Positions 27,363-37,086 are shown, numbered from the stretch's first letter. The stretch: 64,000 nt of DNA from Maribacter algarum (ex Zhang et al. 2020) (GCF_005885635.1 NZ_VATY01000005.1:351507-415506), one strand, 5' to 3'. The notes: generated by a model not told the origin, from the letters alone. Translations and numbers: made by a program.

Positions 27363-29135
27363 ATGAAAAAAAACATCTTGTACTTCGGTATTGCGGTAAT
27401 GATTGGACTACTTGGGGGTTACTTAATATTTGGTGCTAGTGCCGATAGTGCTAATAAAACGGTAGATAATCACGACCATTCAGAAACATCGGCTAATCAA
27501 ATGTGGACATGCTCAATGCATCCGCAGATTATGCAACCGGAACCCGGAGATTGCCCAATTTGTGGTATGGAATTGATTCCTGCAGAAGCAAGTTCTGAAG
27601 GCTTAGCTGCAAATCAAATCAAGATGACCGAAAACGCATTGGCATTAGCAAATATTGAAACCACCATTGTCGGTAATCTTAAGGAAAGTAATGATGATGG
27701 GGTAATTTCACTGTCTGGTAAAATAGCTGCAAATGAGGAAAACAATGCTATTCAAGCAAGTTATTTTGATGGTCGCTTGGAGAGATTAAATGTAAGTTTT
27801 GAAGGGCAAGAAGTAAAAAGAGGGCAATTATTAGCAACAATTTACTCACCAAATCTTGTAGCTGCTCAACAGGAATTAATTACAGCGACTTCTTTAAAAC
27901 AATTTCAACCGGCTTTATATAAAGCTGTTCGTAATAAGTTGAAACTATGGAAACTTTCTGAAAGTCAAATCGACAATATAGAGTCGACAGGAGAAGTGCG
28001 TGAAAACTTTCCATTATACGCAACGGTTTCAGGAACAGTAGCGATGGTAATGGCAGCAGAAGGTGATTATTTAAAACAAGGTCAGCCTATCCTAAAAGTA
28101 AGTAACCTCAATTCAGTTTGGGCAGAATTTGATGCTTATGAAAATCAAATTTCACAGTTTAAAAAAGGACAGAAAATAAAGGTTACCACGAGCGCATATC
28201 CTAAAAAGGAATTTGATGCAGTCATATCATTTATTGACCCTGTGTTGAATAGTAGTACAAGAACTGTGACGGTGCGCACAACCTTAAAAAACAATGAAAA
28301 TTTGTTCAAGCCTGGAATGTTTGTTTCCGGAAAAATAAAAGGCACAGCCAAAGCTGTGGAAGAGTCATTGAATATTCCAGCAAGTGCTGTTTTATGGACA
28401 GGGGAACGCTCTTTGGTATATGTAAAACTAAATCCAAATGAGCCTGTTTTTGAAATGCGAGAAGTTACTGTAGGCCTTCGTAACGGAGATAATTTTACAG
28501 TTACTTCAGGATTAGAAAATGGAGAAGAAATTGTGACCAATGGCACTTTTACAGTAGATGCAGCGGCCCAATTACAAGGCAAGAAGTCAATGATGAACAA
28601 GTCTGGTAGGAAAACAATGACAGGTCATGAAGGTCATTCGGGAATGCAAGGCGATTCAGAAAATAAATCCAATGCCATTCCAACTATGAAAATGAAATTA
28701 CCAAAGGCATTTCAAACAGCTTTTCAAGCTGCATTAAAACCTTATTTTAAAATGAAAGATGCCTTTGTAGCTAGTGATGCGAATCAGGTATCTGCTTTGG
28801 CAAAAACGACATTTGAAAAAATGAAAGGCATAGAAATAGGAGGTTTGGGCAAAATAGAAAAATCGCATCTATCCAAGAGTATTGAAATGTTTAGTGCTAT
28901 CTCATCAAATTCAGACTTAAAAACCCAAAGAGCTCAATTGGTTGTTTTAAATGAAAATATTGTGGCCCTTGCAATGAATATCAAATCGCCAGTAGAAACA
29001 TTGTATTTACAAAAATGTCCTATGGCTAATAATGGCCATGGAGCAATTTGGTTAAGCACGCAAAGCGATATTAAGAACCCCTATTATGGTGAAGCCATGC
29101 TGACATGTGGGAGTGTGATTAAGACCATTGAATAA
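27363..29135 (+). CDS. CusB-type periplasmic adaptor with N-terminal metal-binding and C-terminal DUF3347-like domains
   Basis: 590 aa. Membrane-anchored N-terminus (YFGIAVMIGLLGGYLIFG). An HMBD-type motif follows near 48-75 (WTCSMHPQIMQPEPGDCPICGMEL), then the hairpin/lipoyl/beta-barrel adaptor core (SYFDGRLERLNVSFEGQEVKRGQ, ATVSGTVAMV, PGMFVSGKI). After a Met/His-rich linker (MTGHEGHSGMQGDSENKS) a helical domain of about 150 residues ends with YLQKCPMANNGHGAIWLS, typical of DUF3347 domains linked to copper proteins. It joins pump and channel and probably passes metal. The stop is directly followed by the ATG of a methyltransferase. Confidence 0.9.
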   Translation: MKKNILYFGIAVMIGLLGGYLIFGASADSANKTVDNHDHSETSANQMWTCSMHPQIMQPEPGDCPICGMELIPAEASSEGLAANQIKMTENALALANIETTIVGNLKESNDDGVISLSGKIAANEENNAIQASYFDGRLERLNVSFEGQEVKRGQLLATIYSPNLVAAQQELITATSLKQFQPALYKAVRNKLKLWKLSESQIDNIESTGEVRENFPLYATVSGTVAMVMAAEGDYLKQGQPILKVSNLNSVWAEFDAYENQISQFKKGQKIKVTTSAYPKKEFDAVISFIDPVLNSSTRTVTVRTTLKNNENLFKPGMFVSGKIKGTAKAVEESLNIPASAVLWTGERSLVYVKLNPNEPVFEMREVTVGLRNGDNFTVTSGLENGEEIVTNGTFTVDAAAQLQGKKSMMNKSGRKTMTGHEGHSGMQGDSENKSNAIPTMKMKLPKAFQTAFQAALKPYFKMKDAFVASDANQVSALAKTTFEKMKGIEIGGLGKIEKSHLSKSIEMFSAISSNSDLKTQRAQLVVLNENIVALAMNIKSPVETLYLQKCPMANNGHGAIWLSTQSDIKNPYYGEAMLTCGSVIKTIE

Positions 29136-30038
29136 ATGAGTGCGACATCTAATGACACAGAATATGTTATGAAGAAAACTTGTAGGTCTATAAAGGATTG
29201 CCCTGATGAAAAACCATTGTTCATGAATAAAAACGGACATGAAATATATGAATGCGTAACATGCGGTCATAGATTTCACCGTGTAGATGATTCTGAAATA
29301 CACCTTGAAAAGGTGTACTCCGATAGTTATTTCTTCGAGGGTAAATCTGGGTATCCTAATTATTTAAATGAGAAGGAAATCTTGATAAAGCATGGCAGTC
29401 GCTATGCTAAATTGGTATCCAAGTACATTGACAAACCAGGTAAGGTTTTGGATGTAGGCAGTGCAGCAGGCTTTATACTTAAAGGGTTCGAGAACGAGGG
29501 TTGGACTTGTTATGGAGTAGAGCCAAATAAAACAATGGCGGAATATGGTAAAGATGAATTTGGCTTCGACATACAAGTTGGGGACCTAGAGTCTTATGAA
29601 ACCAACCAAAAATTTGATTTGATAACATTAATCGAAGTGATTGGTCACTTTAACGACCTTGATATAGCTCTACAGAAGGCTCATAGCTTTTTAAGACCCA
29701 ATGGTATTATTCTCGTTGAATCATGGAACCGAGAAAGTCTGATTGTGAAATTAATTGGTAAACACTGGCATGCATACTGTCCACCAAGTGTTGTTCATTG
29801 GTTTTCTGACAAAACGATTACTGAACTTTTTGATTTTTATGGTTTTGATCGCATAAACAAAGGATTCCCCTTCAAACGAATAAAGTTAAAGCATGGGATT
29901 GCTCTAATCGATACCAACACACCAAATTTTTTTCTAAAACAACGTATTATCAAATTACTAACAAATTCATTTGGAAAACTAAAATTGATTTATCCGCCAA
30001 TAGATGTCAAATGGTATGTGTTCCAAAAACGGAATTGA
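29136..30038 (+). CDS. Zinc-ribbon class I SAM methyltransferase of glycan-cluster type
   Basis: 300 aa; an alternative start at Met11 (29166) would leave MKKTCRS. The N-terminal part has YECVTCGHRF, half of a zinc-ribbon-like knuckle, then VLDVGSAAGFILKGFENEGW (SAM motif I), YGVEPNKTMAEYG and IEVIGHFNDLDIAL, then LRPNGIILVESWN. Such proteins are frequent in surface-polysaccharide clusters as O-methyl- or other sugar-modifying transferases. It starts immediately after the efflux adaptor stop, which joins the metal operon and the glycan/sulfation genes transcriptionally, but its function fits the latter. Confidence 0.78.
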   Translation: MSATSNDTEYVMKKTCRSIKDCPDEKPLFMNKNGHEIYECVTCGHRFHRVDDSEIHLEKVYSDSYFFEGKSGYPNYLNEKEILIKHGSRYAKLVSKYIDKPGKVLDVGSAAGFILKGFENEGWTCYGVEPNKTMAEYGKDEFGFDIQVGDLESYETNQKFDLITLIEVIGHFNDLDIALQKAHSFLRPNGIILVESWNRESLIVKLIGKHWHAYCPPSVVHWFSDKTITELFDFYGFDRINKGFPFKRIKLKHGIALIDTNTPNFFLKQRIIKLLTNSFGKLKLIYPPIDVKWYVFQKRN

Positions 30039-30120
30039 ACTTTTATGAAAACAACAATAAAACCAATATTCAAATAATCAACCTAAAGGAGCTTCATTGC
30101 TCTCGACAATAAACAATATT

Positions 30121-31128
30121 ATGAGCTATTCTAATTTTAAAGACCCGGTCGGTTTACTTAAACGCATGCTTCTTTCTGGAAACAAAACGGCTTATTCAAT
30201 CTTATTCAGGGAGTTTTTCACCAAACTGGTTATCCCGGTTGATTTGCTATTACGAAATTCAGAGAAAAGAAAATTAAAAAATTCCAAAGATTCATCACTT
30301 CCGATTATATTGGTTCTAGGTGGTTCAAGAAGTGGAACTACACTGCTATATCAAACCTTGGAGCGATACTTGCCCGTAAGTTACATCAGTAATTTTATTG
30401 CCTCTTTTGTTAATTCCCCTATAAGCGCATATAAACTGTTCCGCAGATTGATTCCTAAATCTGTCAAGGATTATCAAAGTTATTTTGGCAGTGTTCAAGG
30501 CTTTGGTGGACCTAACGATGCCTTTTTTCTTTGGAATAGATGGTTGGGCGAGGATAGAAACCATGCACCTGAGGATATAAGCGATGAATCAAAGATTGAC
30601 ATGAGGGGCTTTTTCAATACTTGGTTAAATACAACAAAAAAACCATTTCTGAACAAGAACAATAGAAATTCACTTTGTGCACCCATGTTTGACAAAGTAT
30701 TTCCAAATATCTTCTTTGTTGAAATCTATAGAGATCCGGTTTTTGTCGCTCAGTCCATTATTCTGTCCCGCCGTACTGTTCAAGGTAGTGATAAGATTGC
30801 GTGGGGTTTGCTAAGTAAAGACTCGGAAAACAATAATGACCCCTTAGCCTATATTGATGACATTTGCCATCAAGTCTTTGAAGTTAATCGAATACTTGAC
30901 AAAAACAGAGCTAAAATCGATCCTAAAAATTATTTTCGAGTTTCTTATGAGGATTTTTGTGTAAACCCCAGGGACATAATAAAATTGGTTGGCGAAAAAG
31001 CTCTCAACCAAAAAATAGAGTCAGCAGAGCTAAAGAACTTACAATTCTCTACTACTTCCAACACAAAACGATTGAATGACGAGGAGTTCGATAGGATTGA
31101 AAACTACTTTAAGAAAAATAATACTTAA
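30121..31128 (+). CDS. Sulfotransferase (PAPS-dependent)
   Basis: 335 aa from ATG at 30121; a TTG 24 bases earlier is possible but less likely. The PAPS 5'-phosphosulfate loop reads LGGSRSGTTLLYQTLE (residues about 66-81) and the 3'-phosphate motif IYRDPVFVAQSIILSRR follows near 210. The C-terminal VSYEDFCVNPRDII is usual for Sulfotransfer_3-type enzymes. It would transfer sulfate from PAPS to a sugar or lipid at the cytoplasmic face. The PAPS-making genes lie convergently 1.8 kb downstream. Confidence 0.85.
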   Translation: MSYSNFKDPVGLLKRMLLSGNKTAYSILFREFFTKLVIPVDLLLRNSEKRKLKNSKDSSLPIILVLGGSRSGTTLLYQTLERYLPVSYISNFIASFVNSPISAYKLFRRLIPKSVKDYQSYFGSVQGFGGPNDAFFLWNRWLGEDRNHAPEDISDESKIDMRGFFNTWLNTTKKPFLNKNNRNSLCAPMFDKVFPNIFFVEIYRDPVFVAQSIILSRRTVQGSDKIAWGLLSKDSENNNDPLAYIDDICHQVFEVNRILDKNRAKIDPKNYFRVSYEDFCVNPRDIIKLVGEKALNQKIESAELKNLQFSTTSNTKRLNDEEFDRIENYFKKNNT

Positions 31129-31150
31129 TTTGAACAGGATTATCATTAGC

Positions 31151-32422
31151 ATGATAAAAAGAAAAATACTCTCGTTATCGCCTCTTCTAGCTATTTATAT
31201 AGTTATAATAGTTCTGTTAAATAACCCTCTCGAGGGGGATGAACTAAGATATATGGCGTATGCAGAAAATTTGACACAAGGGTTTTATACTAGCCCTGAT
31301 AATCCTGACCTATCGAATGGCCCAGGTTACCCACTGGTGCTTTTACCATTTGTTGCTTTAGATGTTAATTTGATGATTCCAAATATTATAAATGGAATCT
31401 TCGTATTTCTTGGAATATTATTTTTTTATAAATCACTACGATTATACCTAAAACCAAAAATTGCACTTATTTCATCATATGTTTTAGGCCTTTACCCACC
31501 ACTGTTGCATTTTATGCCAGATCTTTTATCGGAGTCACTATCTTTCTTTTTGATAAATGGATTTATATTCCACTTCTGTTCTTTCCACTTAAAAAAGAAT
31601 AATCCTAAAAACGGGGTTCTAGCTTCTTTGTTTTTAGGATTCTTAGTTTTAACCAAAGTAATCTTTTTTCATGTGGTAGTAGTAAGTATGACAATGTTAG
31701 TGCTCATGTCTGTTTTCAAAAAATCGCAAAGACCCAAATGGTCACTTTTAATCCTAACGGTGGGTATTCTTTTTACAACACCATTCCTGGTATATGCCTA
31801 TAAAGTCACCAATAAACCATTCTATTTGGGAACTCGTGGTGGAGAATTACTTTACCATCGTTCTACCCCCTTTGAAAACGAATATGGCAACTGGTTTTCT
31901 GCCGATAGAATTCTTGGTGTTAGATTTGAAGGAGACTCTGAGGAATATCAAAGGCTAGAGAAATTACGATTGAATCACGGTGAATTTTACCAACGGTTAC
32001 AGCCACTTTCAAATATGGAAAGAGATAGTGCTTTAAAAGTCAAGGCAATAGAGAACATGAAAAAATACCCCATAAAATACTTAAAGAACACTATGGCCAG
32101 TACTGGGCGATTATTTTTCAATATCCCAAATTCATACAAAAACCAAGGTCTTCAAACGTATGGATACCTCATACCAAATGGTATTATACTAGTTTTCTTG
32201 GTTTTAATCGCTAGGACTGCAATTTTGGAAAGAAGTCGAATTCCCTTTGAAATTAAATCAGTTGTAATTTTTGTTTTGATTTACGGGTTTGGAATAATAT
32301 TGCTCTTAGGCAAACCTCGGTATTTCATAATGATGGTACCAGGGTTAATTCTGTTTTTAGTTTATAGTTACTCTAAACTATTAAAGATTAATTTATTAAA
32401 AAAGGAGAAAAAGAGTGTATGA
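31151..32422 (+). CDS. GT-C type membrane glycosyltransferase (GT39/ArnT-like)
   Basis: 423 aa from ATG at 31151; longer frames run back into the sulfotransferase gene. About 9-10 hydrophobic helices; the first periplasmic loop holds the acidic catalytic motif EGDELRYMAYAENLTQG (DE) followed by GPGYPLVLLPF, the pattern of polyprenyl-phosphate-sugar-dependent GT-C transferases. It would move a sugar from an undecaprenyl carrier to a surface glycolipid or polysaccharide. It overlaps the GtrA gene by 4 bases at its end. Confidence 0.8.
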   Translation: MIKRKILSLSPLLAIYIVIIVLLNNPLEGDELRYMAYAENLTQGFYTSPDNPDLSNGPGYPLVLLPFVALDVNLMIPNIINGIFVFLGILFFYKSLRLYLKPKIALISSYVLGLYPPLLHFMPDLLSESLSFFLINGFIFHFCSFHLKKNNPKNGVLASLFLGFLVLTKVIFFHVVVVSMTMLVLMSVFKKSQRPKWSLLILTVGILFTTPFLVYAYKVTNKPFYLGTRGGELLYHRSTPFENEYGNWFSADRILGVRFEGDSEEYQRLEKLRLNHGEFYQRLQPLSNMERDSALKVKAIENMKKYPIKYLKNTMASTGRLFFNIPNSYKNQGLQTYGYLIPNGIILVFLVLIARTAILERSRIPFEIKSVVIFVLIYGFGIILLLGKPRYFIMMVPGLILFLVYSYSKLLKINLLKKEKKSV

Positions 32423-32820
32423 TAGAGGTAAAATTAAATAATCCGCTTTTTAGGCAAATATTTCTATTCCTATCGGTAGGTGTTGTGTGCTATTTTGTAT
32501 CAATCGTATTGTTGCTGTTCTTCGTTGAGATTGTACATTTCGAAGTTAATTTCGCCAACTTTCTAGCATCATTTATTACCATATTCGTGTGTTATTTACT
32601 CAATGTAAAATTTGTGTTTAAAAGTGGGCGCCATTCAAAACAAAAAGAAATAATAGCATTTTTTTCATTCTCAGCAATAGGCCTTGTTCTAAATATAGTA
32701 TTGATGTATTTGATGACAACATACACACCAATTTGGTATGTAATTTCAAAAACCTTGATTACAATATTTATTGCGGTGTTTAATTTTATTGTTCGCAAAA
32801 AGCTGATTTTTCTCAACTGA
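32419..32820 (+). CDS. GtrA-like membrane protein
   Basis: 133 aa with four hydrophobic helices. The GtrA family pattern includes NPLFRQIFLFLSVGVVCYF, FEVNFANFLASFITIFVCYLLNVKFVF and the end FNFIVRKKLIF. GtrA proteins are thought to flip or help present polyprenyl-phosphate sugars for GT-C enzymes. Overlap with the GT-C gene (ATGA) supports a working pair. The dolichol-phosphate-mannose-synthase-like enzyme that would charge the carrier is not in the window. Confidence 0.85.
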   Translation: MIEVKLNNPLFRQIFLFLSVGVVCYFVSIVLLLFFVEIVHFEVNFANFLASFITIFVCYLLNVKFVFKSGRHSKQKEIIAFFSFSAIGLVLNIVLMYLMTTYTPIWYVISKTLITIFIAVFNFIVRKKLIFLN

Positions 32821-32913
32821 TTCTATCCAGAATTTCATGTACTTGAACAGTAAACTGCCCTAAAACAATCATTTACTTTCTATTGAAGTATGGTATTGAA
32901 TATGCCTTAAAGT

Positions 32914-34167
32914 CTAGGTAATCATACCTGCGGCTACGGTCTCGTTTGATTTGCCGTCGACCAAAATGATGCTGCCCGTATTTCTGTTCTTACGATAAGT
33001 ATCGACCATGATAGGTCGAGCGATCGAAATCTTCACCTTTGCAATGTCATTCATTTTTAGGTCTTGATTTCCCTCTACTCTTTCTAGAGTATCAATATTT
33101 ATTTTATAGATTATTTCCTTAATTACAGCCAACTGTTTATTGGAAGTATGTTGCAAGTTAAACCTGGTTTTTAAGTTTAAAGGGGTGTTGCCCAACCAGC
33201 AAAGCATTACAACAATGTCTTTTACGGCTTCAGGGGTATTGTTCGATCTCACTATCATGTCTCCCCTGCCCACATCAATATCGTCTTCTAAAGTAAGGGC
33301 AACCGACATCGGTGCAATGGCCACATCAAGCTCTTCTTCAAACACGTCAATGGACTTTATTTTGGAAGTAAGTCCAGAGGGCATTACTACTATTTCGTCC
33401 CCCTTGCGAAAAACACCACTTTCGATTTTACCTGTATAGCCCCTATACTCCATAAATTTGTCGGTCTGTGGGCGCAAAACGTTTTGAATGGGAAAACGGG
33501 CATCGACCCTATTGGTATCACTACCTATATACATGGTCTCCAAAGTATGCAACAGAGGAGCTCCTTGATACCAATTCATATTGTCCGATCTCTGGACCAC
33601 ATTGTCTCCCAAAAGCGCACTGATTGGTATAAATCTAATGTCCTGTACCAATAGTTTGGATGAGAATTCCTTAAACTGAACGCACAGTTCCTCGTAGACC
33701 TTTTCGTCAAAATCCACCAAATCCATTTTGTTAATACAGACAATAATATGTGGAATGTTGAGCAGTGATGCTATGAATGAATGCCTTTTGGTTTGTTCGA
33801 CCACCCCATGCCTGGCATCTACCAGAATTAAGGCTGCGTTAGCCGTTGATGCTCCCGTAACCATATTTCTTGTATATTGGATATGGCCTGGAGTATCTGC
33901 AATTATAAATTTTCTTTTAGGTGTTGTAAAGTATCTATAGGCAACATCGATTGTTATACCTTGTTCTCGTTCGTCCTTTAATCCATCGGTAAATAATGCT
34001 AGATCAATACCATTAAACCCTTTTTTGGAACTGGTCCTTTCAACGGCTTGTAGTTGATCTTCAAAAATTGATTTTGAATCGTATAATAAACGACCGATTA
34101 GAGTGCTTTTTCCATCATCCACACTACCGGCAGTAGTGAATCGAAATAACTGATTTGTTTCAATCAT
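32914..34167 (-). CDS. cysN: Sulfate adenylyltransferase subunit 1 (GTPase)
   Basis: 417 aa from ATG at 34167 (MIETNQLFRFTTAGSVDDGKSTLIGRLLYDSK); earlier in-frame starts would lie within cysD. G-protein motifs: GSVDDGKST, DTPGHIQYTRN, NKMD and the EF-Tu-like barrels after. It powers sulfate activation to APS together with CysD. No C-terminal CysC fusion; CysC is a separate gene. It lies 7 bases downstream of cysD and converges with gtrA. Confidence 0.93.
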   Translation of the reverse strand: MIETNQLFRFTTAGSVDDGKSTLIGRLLYDSKSIFEDQLQAVERTSSKKGFNGIDLALFTDGLKDEREQGITIDVAYRYFTTPKRKFIIADTPGHIQYTRNMVTGASTANAALILVDARHGVVEQTKRHSFIASLLNIPHIIVCINKMDLVDFDEKVYEELCVQFKEFSSKLLVQDIRFIPISALLGDNVVQRSDNMNWYQGAPLLHTLETMYIGSDTNRVDARFPIQNVLRPQTDKFMEYRGYTGKIESGVFRKGDEIVVMPSGLTSKIKSIDVFEEELDVAIAPMSVALTLEDDIDVGRGDMIVRSNNTPEAVKDIVVMLCWLGNTPLNLKTRFNLQHTSNKQLAVIKEIIYKINIDTLERVEGNQDLKMNDIAKVKISIARPIMVDTYRKNRNTGSIILVDGKSNETVAAGMIT

Positions 34168-34174
34168 AACCTTA

Positions 34175-35080
34175 TTAAAAATATCCTTGCTTTTTTCTGT
34201 CTTCCATGGCCGTTTCCGAGCGCTTGTCGTCAGACCTATTCCCACGTTCCGTATTACGCATTGCCGCAACTTCTTGAATTATTTTATTGATGTCATCGCA
34301 TTCCGATTCAATACCACCGGTAATGGTAATATCACCAAGCGTCCTGAATCTGACCTTCTTTGATACCACTTCCTCTCCCTTATCGATTTCCAAAAAACTT
34401 GAAAACGGAATCCAGGAATCATTTCTCCAAAGAACCTCCCTTTTATGAGCAAAATATAATGATGGTATTTCTATCTTCTCCCTTTTAATATAATTCCAAA
34501 TATCCAATTCCGTCCAATTGCTGATGGGGAAAGATCTAAAATGCTCTCCTTCTTGGTATCCTCCGTTATATAAGTGCCAAAGCTCAGGGCGCTGATTCTT
34601 GGGGTCCCATTGACCAAAAATGTCCCGGTGTGAAAAGATACGCTCCTTGGCCCTTGATTTTTCCTCATCCCTTCTTCCACCCCCTATAGCACAATCAATT
34701 CTTTTTTCTTCAATAACATCAAGAAGGGTGGTTATCTGTAATGAGTTTCGCGTTGCATTCTTTCCTTTTTCTTCAAGAACCCTGCCCTGATCAATTGATT
34801 CTTGTACAGAAGCAACAATGAGTTGGGTATTTAATCCTTTCGACAGATTATCGCGAAAGGCGATTGTTGCAGGAAAATTATGCCCTGTATCTACGTGTAG
34901 TAAAGGGAAAGGAACCTTTAATGGGTAAAATGCTTTTTGAGCCAACCGAGTTACAACAATGGAGTCTTTGCCACCAGAGAAGAGTATGACGGGATTCCTA
35001 AACTGGGCCCAAACTTCTCTAAGTATGTAAATCGACTCGGCCTCCAACTCATCCAAATAATTCAAATAATACTTTCCCAC
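34175..35080 (-). CDS. cysD: Sulfate adenylyltransferase subunit 2
   Basis: 301 aa. PP-loop ATP pyrophosphatase motif LFSGGKDSIV near residue 35, then LLHVDTGHNFP and IGGGRRDEEKSRAKER, all typical of CysD; C-terminal basic end (RSETAMEDRKKQGYF) is the standard one. It makes APS from ATP and sulfate with CysN. One-base overlap with the cysC stop shows an operon cysC-cysD-cysN. Confidence 0.94.
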   Translation of the reverse strand: MGKYYLNYLDELEAESIYILREVWAQFRNPVILFSGGKDSIVVTRLAQKAFYPLKVPFPLLHVDTGHNFPATIAFRDNLSKGLNTQLIVASVQESIDQGRVLEEKGKNATRNSLQITTLLDVIEEKRIDCAIGGGRRDEEKSRAKERIFSHRDIFGQWDPKNQRPELWHLYNGGYQEGEHFRSFPISNWTELDIWNYIKREKIEIPSLYFAHKREVLWRNDSWIPFSSFLEIDKGEEVVSKKVRFRTLGDITITGGIESECDDINKIIQEVAAMRNTERGNRSDDKRSETAMEDRKKQGYF

Positions 35081-35670
35081 TATAATAAAAGTTTATGTTT
35101 GACATGTGCATAAATCGACTCCGCGGATTCTTCGGGAGAAGTAGATGGGGAAATTACGATATCCGGGTTATCAGGGACTTCATAAGGAGCTGATATGCCT
35201 GTCATGTTAGTAATCTCACCAGCCCTTGCTTTTTTGTAAAGACCTTTGGTATCCCTGCGTTCGCATTCTTCTATATCTGTATTAACGAACACTTCAAAAA
35301 AATTATTTGCCCCTACTGTTTGTTTTATATTTTCTCGGTCTTTTTTATAAGGGGATACGAACGCCGCTAGAACAACGCATCCAGCATCTATGAACAGCTT
35401 CGATATCTCACCGATACGCCGATTATTTTCAGAACGATCTTCGGGGGAAAATCCAAGGTTTTGGTTTATTCCCTTCCTAATATTATCCCCATCAAGCACA
35501 TAGGTTTTAATTTTCATTTCAAACAAACGCTTTTCAAGCGTATTTGCCAGAGTGGATTTTCCAGAACCGGACAATCCTGTAAATAAAACCAAAAAAGAAC
35601 CATGGCCGTTCAACTCCCTTCGTTGTGCCCTAGTTATCTTATATTGGTACTCCACCAAATTATCTTCCAT
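35080..35670 (-). CDS. cysC: Adenylylsulfate kinase
   Basis: 196 aa. P-loop LFTGLSGSGKSTLA near residue 31, VLDGDNIRKGINQNLGFSPEDRSENNRRIGE and FVSPYKKDRE, characteristic of APS kinase. It phosphorylates APS to PAPS, the donor of the sulfotransferase. It is first gene of the cysCDN operon. No APS/PAPS reductase (cysH) or sulfite reductase lies nearby, so the purpose is sulfation rather than cysteine synthesis. Confidence 0.94.
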   Translation of the reverse strand: MEDNLVEYQYKITRAQRRELNGHGSFLVLFTGLSGSGKSTLANTLEKRLFEMKIKTYVLDGDNIRKGINQNLGFSPEDRSENNRRIGEISKLFIDAGCVVLAAFVSPYKKDRENIKQTVGANNFFEVFVNTDIEECERRDTKGLYKKARAGEITNMTGISAPYEVPDNPDIVISPSTSPEESAESIYAHVKHKLLL

Positions 35671-35898
35671 GGTCGGTTGTTAATTGCTCTATTCTAATAA
35701 GATAGCCTCTTTTTGATTGTAAGCCAATTCCTTGAATAGGATCTCGAAAAGTAAAAAAATATTTTGGTTAGTATAATCTTAAAAAAATGTATTTGGCAAA
35801 AATCCGATAAAGTGCAGTAATTCTTCTTTCAATGGGGTTCAACGAAATGGGTATAGTAATTTTTATTAATCGAACCTTGACCGTGAACAACGTATTTA

Positions 35899-36723
35899 CT
35901 AGGTGATTTCTCCATTAATATGAACTAAAAAGTGATTGTTTTCCAAGTTTCTTTTGTTGTAGTTCATCTCTTTATTTGATTTCAGGGAAATAACATTTAG
36001 ACCTACTGCTGTGCAAATAGCGTGGCCGGCCGCTGTATCCCACTCCATGGTAGGAGCAAACCTCGGATATAAATGTGCACCACCCTCTGCTACAATACAG
36101 AACTTTAAGGAGCTTCCTTTGGATACAATCTCCACTTTGGGATACTTTTTTCGAAGTTCTTTAATAAACTCAGAGGTCTCTTGATTCATATGTGAACGGC
36201 TACAGACCACACTGATAGCATCTTTTGCAGGATTGGAAGGGAAAATCAAATCACTATCATGAAACAAGTCTTGTTTCGATTTATGGGAATCATCTAAAAT
36301 TGTTTTATAAGATTTTTTTTTAGCAGTAATTCCATAATATAATTCTCTGCTAACAGGGGCGTATATGACACCAAAAATTGGGCTACCTTTTGAACACAAT
36401 GCAATGTTCACAGTAAATTCTCCATTCTTTTTTAAGAATTCCTTGGTGCCATCGAGTGGGTCAATTATCCAGACGGTCTCCCATTCTTTTCGCAGACAAT
36501 AATCCAGTTGTTCATTTTCTTCGCTGATAATCGGAAATTTGGTCCTTTTTAAAGAATTGTTGATTATTTCATTTGAAGCTAGGTCCGCTAAGGTTATTGG
36601 CGTATTGTCCTCTTTCAATTCCGTTTCAAGATTGGGCAGCTCATATATTCGCAGAATTTCTTGTCCAGCTTCAATTGCCGCCTTAATAGCTAGGTTGTAA
36701 TCTTTAGTCATAAGTTTTTTCAA
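35899..36723 (-). CDS. cysQ: 3'(2'),5'-bisphosphate nucleotidase
   Basis: 274 aa, inositol-monophosphatase fold. Metal motifs ISEENEQ and WIIDPLDGTKEF near residues 76-100, and MEWDTAAGHAI near 215. CysQ removes PAP, the product that inhibits sulfotransferases, and so completes the PAPS cycle in the module. It is 228 bases upstream of cysC on the same strand; the gap shows nothing notable. Confidence 0.92.
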   Translation of the reverse strand: MKKLMTKDYNLAIKAAIEAGQEILRIYELPNLETELKEDNTPITLADLASNEIINNSLKRTKFPIISEENEQLDYCLRKEWETVWIIDPLDGTKEFLKKNGEFTVNIALCSKGSPIFGVIYAPVSRELYYGITAKKKSYKTILDDSHKSKQDLFHDSDLIFPSNPAKDAISVVCSRSHMNQETSEFIKELRKKYPKVEIVSKGSSLKFCIVAEGGAHLYPRFAPTMEWDTAAGHAICTAVGLNVISLKSNKEMNYNKRNLENNHFLVHINGEIT

Positions 36724-37086
36724 CTAATGCTAAGCTACCCAAAGCCTTTGAGAATATAAAATTTCGGTTAGTTTTAAATGGTTATGAAAATTAGGAGATT
36801 GACCATTTTTGAACTTCTTCGCAATTACATTCAAGATAGTCATTTCGCATTAAATTAGCGTTTTTCAGCAATATTACGTTGGCCTTTTATTGATTTTTTT
36901 TTAACTAAATTATATTATCAATTTTAGATTCGTCTACTGATAATTCCAAGTTTAAGAAGTATAGTCACAATTTTGAAAATAGGAGGATGTAAAGGTTTTT
37001 CATTTTATGGCTCTATAGAGGGAAAGGAACTAGATCCTATAAGCATTTGCAATACAGTTGCATCATAAATCGTTTATCTTTGCATT
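36724..37086. other. Divergent intergenic region with operator and promoter of the second metal operon
   Basis: 363 bases, AT-rich, between cysQ (leftwards) and the DUF6660 gene (rightwards). The right end holds the palindrome and -7 box described separately. No small gene was seen. A cysQ promoter must lie in the left half but is not distinct. Confidence 0.5.
37048..37082 (+). promoter_or_regulatory. Operator palindrome overlapping the promoter of the DUF6660-TonB genes
   Basis: TGCAATACAGTTGCA (37048-37062) is an inverted repeat TGCAA-N5-TTGCA. Its right half supplies the TTG of a -33-like element, and 14 bases on comes TATCTTTG (37075-37082), a match to TAnnTTTG. A near-identical arrangement occurs at 40077, on the far side of the Fur-family gene, so both are likely its binding sites. 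Confidence 0.65.
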
